Assembly (NCBI GenBank): GCA_965153355.1
Contig: OZ231127.1
Location: 34,410,001-34,474,000, forward strand
Source: Flaccisagitta enflata
Taxonomy: Eukaryota; Chaetognatha; Sagittoidea; Aphragmophora
DNA length: 64,000 nt
Direction: 5' to 3'
Position 1 is the stretch's first letter. Every line of letters begins with the position of its first letter. This document shows positions 21,812 to 34,051 of the stretch, one piece after another. Below the pieces are notes generated by a model. It was not told the origin of the DNA, did not search any database, and was given only the letters and a program-made list of their open reading frames with translations. Both the position numbers and the translations under genes were made by a program.

Positions 21812-24371
21812 CAGGCCTTTTTTTAGAGCGAGCCCGCGAGCCCGTGGCTCTATATTTTGCTGTTGGGCTCTCACTTTTTGCTGGCTCTGAGCCCGGCAGG
21901 CTCTCTCTGATTTGGTGAGACATGTTAGACTTTGCTGAATTAAATCATTTTTGTAAAATTTCAAAAGCACGCTATCTGTTTGCGAGTAAAAAGCTAGAAT
22001 GCAAATGCATCTCCTCCACTGTCTCTATCATGAAATATGAACATCTATCAAATAAATGAGCTAAACATCTTTTTAGGACATGCTGCACAATTGTATCAAA
22101 ATTTTCATTCATGCACATTTGAGTCTATTTTTTCTAGTTAATGATAAATATTCTCTCAACTGCAACAAATGGTTATTGTCAGCAGGCAAATTGTATTAAC
22201 AGCAAACATTTGGCTGAATTCATTGTCACTGGAACGATCGTAATCATCCTCTAAAACATAATTCAGACCAAAAATTGGGCAAACATTTGTAATAAAATAT
22301 GTGATAAAACTTCCTTGAAAATAACAAATCTGTGAAATGGGTCAAGAATTTGCATTTTCTAAAACATACGACTTTGGATATACAGTTAAGCTTCACTAGA
22401 AGGCATTTCAAGGGACCGGTTGATTTCATGCCTTCTAGGCGGGGTGCCTTATAGCCAAGCATGTATATTTCTGCATCATACTGAACACATAAGGTTCAAA
22501 TATGCTTTAATCATTCTATTTTTTGGTTTGATACACTATCAAATAGGTATAGATGGATGCTGGGAAATGGCAACAAAAAGAATTTTGATCTTCCTTTATT
22601 TTTTTGCAAAAAGTAAAGTCTTGCTGTTATCATCATTCATTAACCAGCTCGTCATCTGACTTACCATGAATGGATAAAGAAAAGTGACTGCAGTGCATGA
22701 AAGATAAACTCATGATGGGGATCGTATATCACTCCAAGAAAGACTTAGTTGAAGATGACATTGAGAAAATATTTAAAAGGTTATAAGACTGTGTCACTTT
22801 CATTGATTTTGAAACTAGCATGGTAGCAACCATTCTTAGACCCATTACTCAAAAGGCATGAAGTGGTTTATTGGCATGGATTCATTGGCTAATCAACTTT
22901 TCGCTCCTCTTCTTCATCATCTCCCTCCTCTCACTTTTACTTCACTTTGTCTGTTACTTTCACTTCCTCTTCCTCATAATCATCGGTGCTCCTTTTCATC
23001 ATCGGTATACCTCTTCATCGTCATTGGTTTTCCTCTTCATCATCATCATCGCTCTCATCTATAATTCTTTTCTGTCTTTTGCCTTTTCTTGCAACCTTAG
23101 GTTATTCACTTCCTCATCCTAAACACACTTAGTTTGTCAGATGCCTTCAAAGCGAGCAAAAAATCATCCAAAAACCCCATTATTCATGCGCTATAGTGAA
23201 ATTTGCTTAATAGGCGGGTGCCTTATATGCGGGGCTTTTCAACAAAAGAATAAAGAGAAAAAAGTTGGGACTTTTCAAATCATGCCTTGATGCGAGGGAT
23301 GCCTTATTAGCGGGTGCGCTCCAGTGAAGCTCGACTGTACTAATTTACAAGAGTCGCATGTTCTTGGTTTTTTTAATTTTTGATTTCCTATGCAAATTTG
23401 TTATTTTCAGTGGACATAAGTCGGGTGACAAAATAGAAAAATTCTGATCTCAATATTTCTTACTTTCAAAAGAATGTCAAACTTTGATAAAAGCAGATAA
23501 AGACTTGCAGATTTCACCAATGACTAGATCAAGGGATATATTATTATTTTCTTATAAAATTTCAATGAATAACTGTAAATTGATATTTCTTAATTAATGT
23601 CTACCAATAGCAAAAATATTCAAAATTAGAGAATATAAAGAAAAAATGATTTTCTCAAAGATGTAGGGGCAATTGAGCATGCTAATATGCAATATATATA
23701 TCTTAACCTAAGGCTCTTATCAAAAATATTGGAAAAAAATCAGCAATCATGAAAAATTTCCAACTTAGGCATGAATAAGAAATTCCACCCTAAATAATTC
23801 TGTGTCTTAGTAGCGTGCTATGCTTCTCCACTCAGTCAAGGAGCGTAACTATGTGTGACAACCCTGGTGGTGCTCCCTGCCAACCGCCAAACGAGCGATA
23901 TTCTTACAGAACATATTGAAGGAAAAATGTAGCAAATTTCTTTTTAAACAAAATATTGATATCTTAGCAAGAATACATGAAAATGTGTTTCTTTAGCAAC
24001 CAACACCCATCGACAAAAAAGCCCCCTTTAGTTAATTCATTTTTCAAATATCAGTTGCTTAACTTTACATTGGTTTCCCATTATGAATTGCCCCATATTT
24101 CCAAGTGAAGATGACATCTACTGTACTTAAAAATGCGTCGGGATGTTGATGGCAAAAGAAAGTTCACAGATATTCTTGTTAGCACCCTTGTATTTCTGTT
24201 TAATGAATACAAAAAAGTCATTGTTTTATCCCAGTGCTATGAGGTATGATTAGGAAATTGGCAAAAATGGTTATCTTATGTCGGGCTCGCTGTTTATCAG
24301 TCAGGCTCTGTAAAATTGGGCAGAGAGAGCCCAACTGGCTCGGTCAAAAAAAATCACTAAAAAACGGCCTG
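21812..24371 (+). mobile_element. Non-autonomous hAT-like transposon
   Basis: Inverted ends CAGGCCTTTTTTTAGAGC and, at the right, the complement of CAGGCCGTTTTTTAGTGA. The 8-bp flanks CTCATTTC (21804-21811) and CTCATTTT (24372-24379) differ at one base, as expected of an aged hAT duplication. GAGCCC/GGGCTC motifs recur near both ends. There is no transposase frame. A TA-flanked element is nested at 22383-23337. The rest of the interior is AT-rich, noncoding, and has no other recognised feature. Confidence 0.8.
22383..23337 (+). mobile_element. Tc1/mariner-type non-autonomous element
   Basis: Inverted ends CAGTTAAGCTTCACT and the complement of CAGTCGAGCTTCACT, flanked by TA (22381-22382, 23338-23339). 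Subterminal GGCGGGTGCCTTAT-like segments repeat inside both ends. Its interior has a CATC/TTCC-rich stretch (22905-23120) but no transposase. Confidence 0.8.
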
Positions 24372-24418
24372 CTCATTTTCATTTTGATCTTCTCCTTTTT
24401 CTTTTCTTTCTTCCTTTT

Positions 24419-24469
24419 CCTCTTCTTCTTCTTCTTCTTCTTCTTCTTCTTCTTCTTCTTCTTCTTCTA

Positions 24470-24500
<31 letters not shown>

Positions 24501-24532
24501 ATCTTCTTCTTCTTCTCCTACTTCTTCTTCCA
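24419..24532 (+). repeat. (TTC)n microsatellite
   Basis: CTTCTT repeats with a few TAC, CCT and CAT interruptions, just after the hAT-like element. Confidence 0.95.
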
Positions 24533-24664
24533 TCTTTGGGACCTGCCGACATCTCCCTTTCCCTGCCGAGAAGCGGCACTGCTCGCTGCTCCAAAATCAA
24601 GAGGCCTGTACTGCAATAAAATAAAAAGTCACTCAAGTTTTTTTGCTGGATTGGGTGTATTATA

Positions 24665-26659
24665 CAGGGCTGGACGATGAAATTTGGGCCCCACAAAAAT
24701 AATTTGGGCCCCTCTCCATCCCCCCTATCTATGTGTTTTTAAGCGTAAAGTGGGAAAAGTATCATGTGCGTCAAGTTAATGATCTGGGATCACTTCTACC
24801 TTAAAGAACAATGTTTGACTTTTTATGTATCAAAATTTAAACGAATGAAAATAAAAACAAAATTCATTTCCTCCATGGGACAAAATGTTGAAACAGCAGC
24901 TTTAGCTTTATTATTTACTACAACATCAATTTTGAGTAAAACAATCATTTACAGTTTTAGTTGAAAATCTGATTGGGTTTTCAAAGCAGTATTTCTTTAA
25001 ATTGCTTCCATTTAAACTTCAAGAAAAACAGTTTTAAAGATCTAATGAGATTTTGCACTAGAGCAGCAAATAATATTTTTAGTCGCGTGCACGCGACTCT
25101 ACAACCCGCTCCGTCGGTCCGTCCGTTGGTCCGTCCGTCCGTCCGTCTGTCCGTAACACTTTGCTTTTTTGCGTCGTTTTTTGTCATTTTGGGTCGTCTG
25201 GAGTTATTTTGAATCATTTTTTTGGTGTTTTCGAGAATTATTGGTTGTTCATGGTCATTTTTTATCATTTTTGGTCATTTTTGGTCATTTTTGGTCATTT
25301 TGGCCATTTTGGTCATTTTGGTCATTTTGGTCATTTTTGATCATTTTTGGTCATTTTTGGTCATTTTTGGTCATTTTGGTCATTTCGGTCATTTTGGTCA
25401 TTTCGGTCATTTTTGGTCATTTTTGGTCATTTTGGTCATTTTTGGTCATTTTTGGTCATTTTTGGTCATTTTGGTCATTTTGGTCATTTTGGTCATTTTT
25501 GGTCATTTTTGGTCATTTTTGGTCATTTTTGGTCATTTTGGTCATTTTTGGTCATTTTTGGTCATTTTTGGTCATTTTGGTCATTTTCGGTCTTTTTTGG
25601 TCATTTTTGGTCATTTTTGGTCATTTTTGGCCTTTAAGTCTGCTGGTTTAAGTCTGCTGGTTGAAGTCTGCGGGTTTAAGTCTGCGGGTTTAAGTCTGCG
25701 GGTTTAAGTCTGCGGGTTTAAGTCTGCGGGTTTAAGTCTGCGGGTTTAAGTCTGCTGGTTTAACTATGTTGGTTTAAGTCTGCTGGTTTAAGTCTGCTGG
25801 TTTAAGTCTGCTGGTTTAAGTCTGCTGGTTTTGGTCTGGTTTGGGTCTGTTTTAAGTCTGGTTTAAGTCTGGTTTAAGTCTGGTTTAAGTCTGGTTTAAG
25901 TCTGGTTTAAGTATGGTTTTAGTCTGGTTTAAGTCTGGTTTAAGTATGGTTTGAGTCTGGTTTGAGTTTGGTTAGAGTCTGGTTTGAGTCTGGTTTATGT
26001 CTGGATTGAGTCTGGCTTGAGTCTGGTTTAAGTCTGGTTAATGTCTGGTTTAAGTCTGGTTCATGTCTGATTTATGTCTGGTTTAGGTCTGGTTTAGGTC
26101 TGGTTTAGGTCTGGTTTTGGTCTGGTTTAGGTCTGTTTTAATTCTGGTTTGATTCTGGTTTGAGTCTGGTTTGAGTCTGGTTTGAATCTGGTTTGAATCT
26201 GGTTTGAGTCTGGTTTGGGTCTGGTTTGGGTCCGGTGTAAGTCTGATTTTCAATAAAAAGATACAATAAGGAGTCAGGTCAGTTCAGTTATGTTTGTCCT
26301 GCACGCGACTTATAGGTGTTGGCCTTGTTACTACAAAATAATGTTTTGGATAGTCTATCTAAGCTAGATCAATGAAGTTTTAATGAAAAAGATGTCAAAA
26401 GTGATCCAAGATCAATGGCTTGTTCTTATAAGAATGCAAGTTTTCCCACTTTAAGATTGATCACCCTGTATCTGCGAAATAGAATTGCAAACAAATGAAT
26501 AATGCACCTTTCCTTTGTTATTTTGTTTTGTTTTATCTTTTCTTTTTCTAAGTTTTTTTTTCTTTTTTTTATACAGCAACAAGTTGGGCCCCCTGGGCCG
26601 CCCTGAGGCCTGGGCCCCCCCAAATGTTTTGGGATTGTGGTGGCTTCTGTCCAGCCCTG
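24665..26659 (+). mobile_element. hAT-like TIR element carrying a nested repeat
   Basis: Terminal inverted repeat CAGGGCTGGAC (24665-24675 and 26649-26659). Subterminal matches include a GGGCCC-rich block and an AAAGTGGGAAAA ... GGATCACTT segment in opposite orientation at about 24750-24795 and 26398-26453. No convincing 8-bp duplication flanks it. The interior 25076-26331 is occupied by a hairpin-TCCG element. Confidence 0.65.
25076..26331 (+). mobile_element. Hairpin-TCCG element with long minisatellite interior
   Basis: Starts TTTTTAGTCGCGTGCACGCG, a perfect 18-bp palindrome AGTCGCGTGCACGCGACT, then CTACAACCCGCTCCG and a GTCC/GTCT array, CACTTTGC, about 40 copies of a 9-11-bp TTTTTGGTCA unit (25250-25635), then about 50 copies of a GTTTAAGTCTGC / GTCTGGTTTAA unit (25640-26240). 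It ends CACGCGACTTATAGGTGTTG GCCTTGTT, repeating half of the head palindrome. Reading frames in it are repeat artefacts. Confidence 0.75.
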
Positions 26660-26665
26660 GGTGTA

Positions 26666-27055
26666 CAGAAAGACCACTAATTTAGCATGTGGAGGCACAT
26701 TTTTTAGCACCACCCCCTACAGCCTAAACCCATTAACCAATTTTTTCACTTGGAACAACTTTGGATACCTAGGGGCAATACAAATGTCGCCACTGTGGCG
26801 ATTTTTGAGTTTCCACTTTTAACCCCTCCAAATAACCACTTTTTACCCACCCCCAAACCACCCCCGAGGGCCAAAAAATCGCAAAATTGAGGGTGTTAAA
26901 AGTGGAAACTCAAAAATCGCTACAGTTGCGCCATTTGTATTGCCCCAAGGTATCCAGAGCAGTTCCAAGTGAAAAAATCGGTTTATGGGTTTGAGCTGTA
27001 GGGGGTGGTGCTAAAACTTTTTGTGCCTCCACATGTTAAATCAGTGTCCCGTCTG
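26666..27055 (+). mobile_element. 390-bp palindromic MITE
   Basis: Nearly the whole element is an inverted repeat. The left arm begins CAGAAAGACCACTAATTTAG and the right arm ends with the complement of CAGACGGGACACTGATTTAA, with arms of about 170 bp meeting near 26860. It is flanked by TA (26664-26665, 27056-27057). The strand would fold into a long hairpin. Noncoding. Confidence 0.85.
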
Positions 27056-28309
27056 TATATATTTCAGTGGAATAAGAAACTTACTTGATTCCTTTTAACT
27101 CAAATAAAGAAAGGATTTTTTTTTAAATCATCATCTTTGAATATCTTTTTTCTTTTAATATAACTTTTTTTATCATAAAAGTTTTTCCTATCAAATGAAT
27201 TTTTGTTTTTTGAAGGAAAATACTCACTTATATTTATTTCTTAAAATGATGAATACTTAGAAAATGTGAAAAAAAAAGTTTTCTTTTTGATGAAAAAATT
27301 CTCTCTAATGATTTTACCTTGGTAAAGAGAAATAAAGAGAGGTGAAAAGGAAGGATGTCTTGATTTCTACAAATAAGCATGAAAAAGCTGCCCCTGCCCA
27401 CCAGTCCACAACTTTTGCTTGGTCTTGGGCTTGTTTGAAGGTGACATGGTTTTGAGGGGCTGAAAATTATTTTTTAGACACATTTAGTGATGCATGACAG
27501 TGTGTATGTCTATAAGTTAGTTCATTTGGCGTCCTTATTCTCCTTGCCCCCTCCTGACTCAAACCCTCTCCTCAGAGCTAAAATCCCAGCCTGGAAGCCT
27601 AAGTCGCAACTTCAAGGCCCAAATCCAAGCCTAAATGCCTAAATGCCAGCTCCGGGGCTCAAATCCCAGCCTGAGTCCATGAGGGCCCAAGTTCCAAATC
27701 AGATGTCCTAATTCTAGCTTCAAAGCCTAATACCAGCCTTAAGGTTCAAATCCCAGCTATGGGACTTTATTATCAGCCCTATGGACCAAATTCCAACGTC
27801 GACGCCCATTTGTCAGTCTCAGGGCACAAGTCCACTGTCCAAAAATACAAATTTACGATAAAACAAAAGATACTTCTAAAAACATTAATTTCTTTTCTAT
27901 TCAAATCTCTTTAACTAAAGCTTGGAGGCTTATGAATAATTATATTTATTTCAGATAAGCTCTAATTGGTATATGTGTTTCTTAAAAACAAATGATTATC
28001 TATGTTGTTACCGATCTATGCAAACATTTTACTTTTTTGTATTTACGTATTTATTTGTTTTAGGAAATTAAAAAAAATCAAATCTTTTTCGAAATATCAA
28101 CTTGTAAAAAAAATCATTACTTATTGGAGAAAATCCTAGCTTAGTCACTTTTTTTTGACCACTCGTTACTTAATCTATACCTATGTTGAATTGTTAATGC
28201 GACAGTATTTAACTGATTTTCAGCTACTTGATGAGATATTCAAGCTAATTCTAGCAATAGTGATTTTTGGGACCTGAACGAGCGAAAAAGCCAGAGTTAG
28301 CTGAGGTAT
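27056..28309. other. AT-rich intergenic, no gene seen; degenerate minisatellite at 27545-27850
   Basis: No exon-like frame. At 27545-27850 diverged ~20-bp units of the form AAATCCCAGCCTGGAAGCCT can be followed. They are related to the clearer arrays at 28310 and 45960. The remainder is featureless. Confidence 0.5.
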
Positions 28310-28690
28310 CACAGCCTCGAGGCTCAAATCCCAACCATGAGGCTCAAACCACAGCCTTGAGGCTTGAATCCCAGCCTCCATGCTCATGTAACAGCCTCAG
28401 GGCTCGAGGCTTGAATCAAGGTATCAAAGCCGCACAAATCTCAAGCTTGAGGCTCAAACCACAGCCTTGAGGCTTGAATCCCAGCCTCCATGCTCACGTA
28501 ACAGCCTCAAGGCTCAAACAACAGCCTCTAGGCTCAATTCACAGCCTCCAGGCTGAAATCCCAGCCTTGAGGCTGAAATTTCAGGCTCATGGCTGACATC
28601 CGAGCCTTGAGGCTCAAATTCCGGCCTACAGGTTGTCATGTTAGCCTCGGGGATCAAATCCTAGCCTCAAGGCTCAAATCCAAAACTCCT
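28310..28690 (+). repeat. ~19-bp AGCCTCGAGGCTCAAATCC minisatellite
   Basis: About 20 units of the form CAGCCTNNAGGCTCAAATCC, each with a small internal inverted repeat (AGCCTNNAGGCT). The same unit forms the array at 45960-46330, inside the foldback element in the PDE gene. Confidence 0.9.
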
Positions 28691-28714
28691 AAATTCCAGC
28701 CTAAACTTAGGGTC

Positions 28715-28816
<102 letters not shown>

Positions 28817-29090
28817 GAGGAGCTGTGCCCACCTACCCCAATGACTGGTTTCTTTTCCATGATGGTGAGGGACAAAGAAATGGAAAAGTTCTACTCTATT
28901 CTTGATGTGCTTGACGCGTTGACGGAACAAAAAGGCAGGAAATCCTCACCTCTTAGGCCGCCTTTTAAAACAATGAGTTTTCTGTCTTCTAGAAGTTGAC
29001 AGGAAAATCGATGGTATGACGTCAAAGCAGGAAAGACTCCCTTTTGAGCTTCCTCATTTACACCTTAATCTTGAGTAAGAGAGGACAAGA

Positions 29091-29094
<4 letters not shown>

Positions 29095-29184
<90 letters not shown>
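29095..29184 (+). repeat. (AG)n microsatellite
   Basis: About 90 bp of uninterrupted AG. The following 29185-29519 is T-rich unique sequence with a CCGTCCGTCTGCCTGTCC run and no gene seen. Confidence 0.98.
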
Positions 29185-29187
<3 letters not shown>

Positions 29188-29519
29188 CATCCTTCTCCCC
29201 TTCCGCGGCCGGTTGTGTTATAACTGCGCATCTCATCAATGCTTATTTAACTCTGCTTCTTATCCTTAATCTGTCTTCTTTGCTCTCTTTTTCTTTTCTT
29301 CTTTCTTTTATCTTCTTCCTTCTTATTTTTTTTTTTACTGTTGCTCAGAACAATCCCGTCCGTCTGCCTGTCCATCCGTTTGTCTGTTTGTGTTGCTGTC
29401 TGTCTGCCTCTTTAGATCTCTCTATCTCACTCAATCTAACCTAAAATACAGCAATTTTTTCCAGCATCTCGGAGATGTTGATGGATCGAAAAACAATTGA
29501 GTGTAATTGCTGAATGAGC

Positions 29520-30345
29520 CGCCTCACATTGATGCAGATGCTAATAATGATACTGATGCTGATGTCAGTGTTGATGCTGATGCCAACTCTGATGCCGATG
29601 CCGCTGTAAGTGTTGATGCCAATGCCAACACTGATGCTGATGCTGATGTCAGTGTTGATGCCAATGCCGATTTATGCCAATACTGGTGTCAGTATTGATA
29701 TTGATGCCAGTACCAATGCCGATGTCGATGTCACTGTTGATGCTGATGCCAACACTTATGCAGATGCTGATGTCATGCTGATGCCAATGTCAATACTGAT
29801 GTCAATGCTGATGTCAGTGTTAATGCCAATGCCAATACTGATGCCAATGCTGTTGTCAGTGTTGATGCAGATGCCGATGAATGTCAATGTTGATGTCAGT
29901 GTTGATACTGATGCCAATACTGATGCCCATGCCAATGTCGGTTTTGATGCTGATCCCAATACTTATGCCAATGTCAGTGTTGATACCGATGCAAATACTA
30001 ATGCCAATGCTGATGTCAGTGATGATGCTGATGCCAATGTCAGTGTTGATGCCGATGCCAATTTGTTGCTGATGCTGAAGTCAGTGTTGATGCCAATGTT
30101 GATGTGTGTGTTGATGCCGATACCAATACTGATGCCAGTGCCAATGCTAAAATCAGTGTTGCCAAGACTGATGCCGATGCTGATATCAGTCTTGATGCCA
30201 ATGCCAATACTGAAGCCGGTACTGATGTCATTGTTGATGCCGATGCCGATACTGATTTCGAAATTGCCGATGCTTTTGTCAGTGTCAATGCCGATGCCAA
30301 TACTGATGCCGATGGTGATTCAGATGACGATGCCCATGCCTAGGC
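29520..30345 (+). repeat. GATGCC-based minisatellite, ~830 bp
   Basis: Built from GATGCC, GATGCT, AATGCC and GATGTC hexamers in a loose 18/36-bp higher-order pattern around GTCAGTGTTGATGC. Since 6 is a multiple of 3, two frames stay open for long stretches: one Asp/Ala/Asn/Val-rich, the other Met/Pro/Leu-rich (29610-30362). No splice signals or non-repetitive coding sequence adjoin it, so I list it as a repeat; a decayed repeat-rich exon cannot be ruled out. Confidence 0.85.
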
Positions 30346-30395
30346 TAAAGCCGATATGTTGAGCAGACGAGGAAAACGCTGATGTTCGACTTATA

Positions 30396-30992
30396 ACAGG
30401 GTGTGCAAAATTATCCGGACTTGCTCCATAGAAAAAAATCCATGCTTTAAAATGACCCAGCACTATGAAATTTGAGCCAGAATACCCCAGCTAGTTACAC
30501 TAGAAGCTAGAATTGATTGTAGGTCTTTTCTAATTCCCTTGTCAATATGGGAGTTAGATTATTCGAAGCAAAGATTTTGATTTTGACAAGAATTTATTTT
30601 ATAGGCAAAGTAGGTTATAAAATCATAGATTTTTGTATTTGTACCTACTCCATGGTGTTTTTTTTTTGGCTTGACACACACTATGCTAAGGGAGGTAAGT
30701 TAAATTAACATCAACGGAGCTCACTAAGGTAAATAAACTAAGTCTAAATGACAAGAAAAGCTAACAACAGAATTTCAGTTTTTTTGTAATGAATCTTTTC
30801 AAGGAGTGTTTTATGTTAGTCAAATTTACCTGAAAAGGTTTATGTCTGACTTTTTATTCTTTGTGAATGATGGTTTTGAATGTTAAAAAGGATATTTTCT
30901 TTATATCTACCCTTTGTATCTTCAAAAATCATTTTTTTACAGGGTTTTTAAGAAAATTAACTGCCAAGTCCGGATAATTTTGCACACCCTGT
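30396..30992 (+). mobile_element. Tc1/mariner-type MITE, 597 bp
   Basis: Terminal inverted repeats of about 26 bp, starting ACAGGGTGTGCAAAATTATC and ending in the exact complement. TA flanks both sides (30394-30395, 30993-30994). AT-rich interior, no transposase. Confidence 0.88.
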
Positions 30993-31110
30993 TAAGTCAT
31001 GCAATAGCCCAACAAATATTAAGGAGGTTCTCTATCATACGGATATGGTTCAAAATCATGTTCAATTACCCATGATGGCTTATGTTTACCTATTATTAAC
31101 GACCGTGTGA

Positions 31111-32054
<944 letters not shown>

Positions 32055-32298
32055 TTTGACTCTACAACCCGCTTTGTCCGTCGGTCGGTCGGTCGGTTGG
32101 TCGGTCGGTCGGTCGGTCGGTCGGTCGGTCGGTCACACTTTCTTTTTTTTATCAATTTTATTTCTTTAACTCATTTTTAGTCATTCTAAGTCATTCTGAG
32201 TCATTATAAGTCATTTTAAGTCATTATAAGTCATTTTAAGTCATTATAAGTCCCACCCGTACGCGACCTCGGTAGCCGTGTATCCGGCCTTCTTTTTA
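32055..32298 (+). mobile_element. Hairpin-TCCG element, head eroded
   Basis: Begins at GACTCTACAACCCGCTTTGTCC without the hairpin's 5' arm. It continues with a (GGTC)n run, CACACTTTCTTTTTTT and TAAGTCATTTTAAGTCAT repeats, and ends GTACGCGACCTCGGTAGCCG TGTATCCGGCC. The unannotated 32299-32789 shows no gene. Confidence 0.65.
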
Positions 32299-32789
32299 TT
32301 CATATGATATTTCAGCCCGAATGCCCGATCACCAGATTGCCTTCTTATACAAACATTTTCTTATGTCCTCTTTCTCGTTATAAGATCTTACAACCATTTC
32401 TAAAAAAAGTATTCCTAAGGCTAAACATACCTATACCTATACCTACACCTATTTTCCGGCTTTCAAAGAAGGTTTTGCTTAGTGAAACTCACCTCTAAAG
32501 GATTTTTAAATTAAAATGTAACTGCTGGTCAAAAGACGTAAAGATTTACCATTAGGCGTACAAAACTACACATTGGGTTTTGAAATTGAATAGTTGGATA
32601 TTGCTTCTGGTATGCATAAACAATCCGCGGATTGTTGCTACCGGTTCATTTCAGGAAGACAAGGCCATAAACACGGTCAACCAGTGGCCGCTCGAGAGTG
32701 GGCAGGGGGCAGGGGGCATCAATGCAATGCCCCAACATGACTATTTCGGTCGATTTCATACCATCTAAAATGTCGCGTGGACTCTTTAA

Positions 32790-33115
32790 GAGTCGCTTAG
32801 CACGCGACTTAAAACGTGTACACGACGACTAAGTTTCTTAGACGACGCGAAGATTTCCGATGATGAGTGCCACGTGATTGACGACGCGATATCACGTGAC
32901 CTTAAAGAGAAGGAGAGGCACGTCGCGAGACATTTCGGCGGCGGCCGGCAAAGCGAAAAACAAAGCCGACTTTCGCGAGTTTTCTTGAGTCGTCTTCTTT
33001 CGGCGGAATTCGTTGAAAGGCGCCAGATGCGATGCTGGGGCGCCCGAGCGCGAAGGCGCCCAAAGAGTGGTCCACATTCGGCGCCGAAAAAAAGACGAGC
33101 AGGCGCCAAGTTAAG
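32790..33115 (+). other. CpG-rich island, possible first exon
   Basis: This GC- and CpG-rich stretch stands out from AT-rich surroundings. It contains two CACGTGA/TCACGTG palindromes (32871 and 32893) and many CGACG motifs. It ends at AAGTTAAG followed by GTAAAC (33116), an acceptable splice donor. One frame stays open across it, but without a clear ATG. It could be the promoter and noncoding first exon of a gene downstream, possibly the PDE9-like gene 3.3 kb away, or an isolated CpG island. I cannot link it to any product. A hairpin-TCCG remnant (AGTCGCTTAGCACGCGACTT) overlaps its left edge. Confidence 0.35.
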
Positions 33116-33207
33116 GTAAACGATTTTATTCTAAAGAAATTTTTTTTTTCAATATTTGCAACTTTTTTTCTTTAATTCAAACACAAATCTGAATTTACGT
33201 TGCGTAT

Positions 33208-33985
33208 TCATACAGTATGATTTTTTTCAACTGTAACATTAGATGAGAACATTATGCAAAAACTAGAAGAGCTAGCCAAATTCTTAAAAAAGCTCCCACT
33301 AGGTGAGAGTTTGCAGTTATTTGCTTAGCGATTCCAAAGGTTTTTTAGAAAGAAAACTGATATCCATCTTACTTTTTCAATTGGGATTGAAATTTTGAAA
33401 AGTGTAAAACTGGAAAAAGTAGTAAAGATATCGGCTAAATTGTTTCTCTTTAAATCTCTCTCATTTCCAAACCGTTTGAGCTACAGATGCCAGATTGGTC
33501 CCAAATGAAAGCTATTTTGAAGTACTTTCTGGGAAAAGCTCAACAGACAGACTTTTTTTTGAGTTTTGAATGCATTTGGTTAACTGAAAGTTAATTCTGC
33601 AAACAATTTATCCCAAAACAACAAAATTGTTCATGTTTGGCAGGACAACTTTTTTTAAAAATCGCTGTCTTTGTTTTTTTCCTAAAACCACATCAAAATA
33701 TCTTTAATTTGAGACCAATCTGGGATCTGTAGCTGAAACCGTTCAGAAATGATAGCGATTTACAAAAAGACAGTTACAACAAAACAGCCTTTTTTGGCAG
33801 AATCTGCCTTTTGATTCACATGCGTTAATCAGATCAAAATAAAAGAAAAAGTCCTTGGGATTTTTCATCAAAAATCTGCAAACTCATATCTTCCAAGTGT
33901 TTTTTTCAGATTGTAGCTAGCTCTTCTACTTTTTGTGCTATGTTCTCATCTTATGTTACAGTTCAGAAAAATCATACTGTAGCTT
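33208..33985. repeat. ~780-bp palindromic foldback element
   Basis: The left end TACAGTATGATTTTTTTCAA ... GAAGAGCTAGCC (33213-33277) is matched in reverse complement at 33910-33985. Inner segments around ACCGTTTGAGCTACAG (33472) and GGATCTGTAGCTGAAACCG (33722) also pair, so most of the stretch folds back on itself, with its centre near 33600. Noncoding. The GAGCTACAG core recurs in other foldbacks of this window. Confidence 0.75.
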
Positions 33986-34051
33986 TGATTCTGTTAGAAA
34001 TTTCGATAGGAGTTGGAACAAATTAATTAACATTTTCATATTCTTTTTTTA

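Noticed and set aside
25169-25707. Phe/Trp-rich frames of ~160 codons that look like membrane proteins
   Set aside because: They translate the TTTTTGGTCA minisatellite; there is no unique coding sequence around them.
24665-26659. A clear 8-bp target duplication for the CAGGGCTGGAC element
   Set aside because: Flanks GTATTATA and GGTGTACA do not match well enough, so the hAT assignment is left tentative.
28310-28690. Possible tRNA-type B box in GGCTCAAATCC repeats, hence a SINE
   Set aside because: The resemblance to GGTTCGANTCC is weak, every repeat unit has it, and no A box at the right distance is present.
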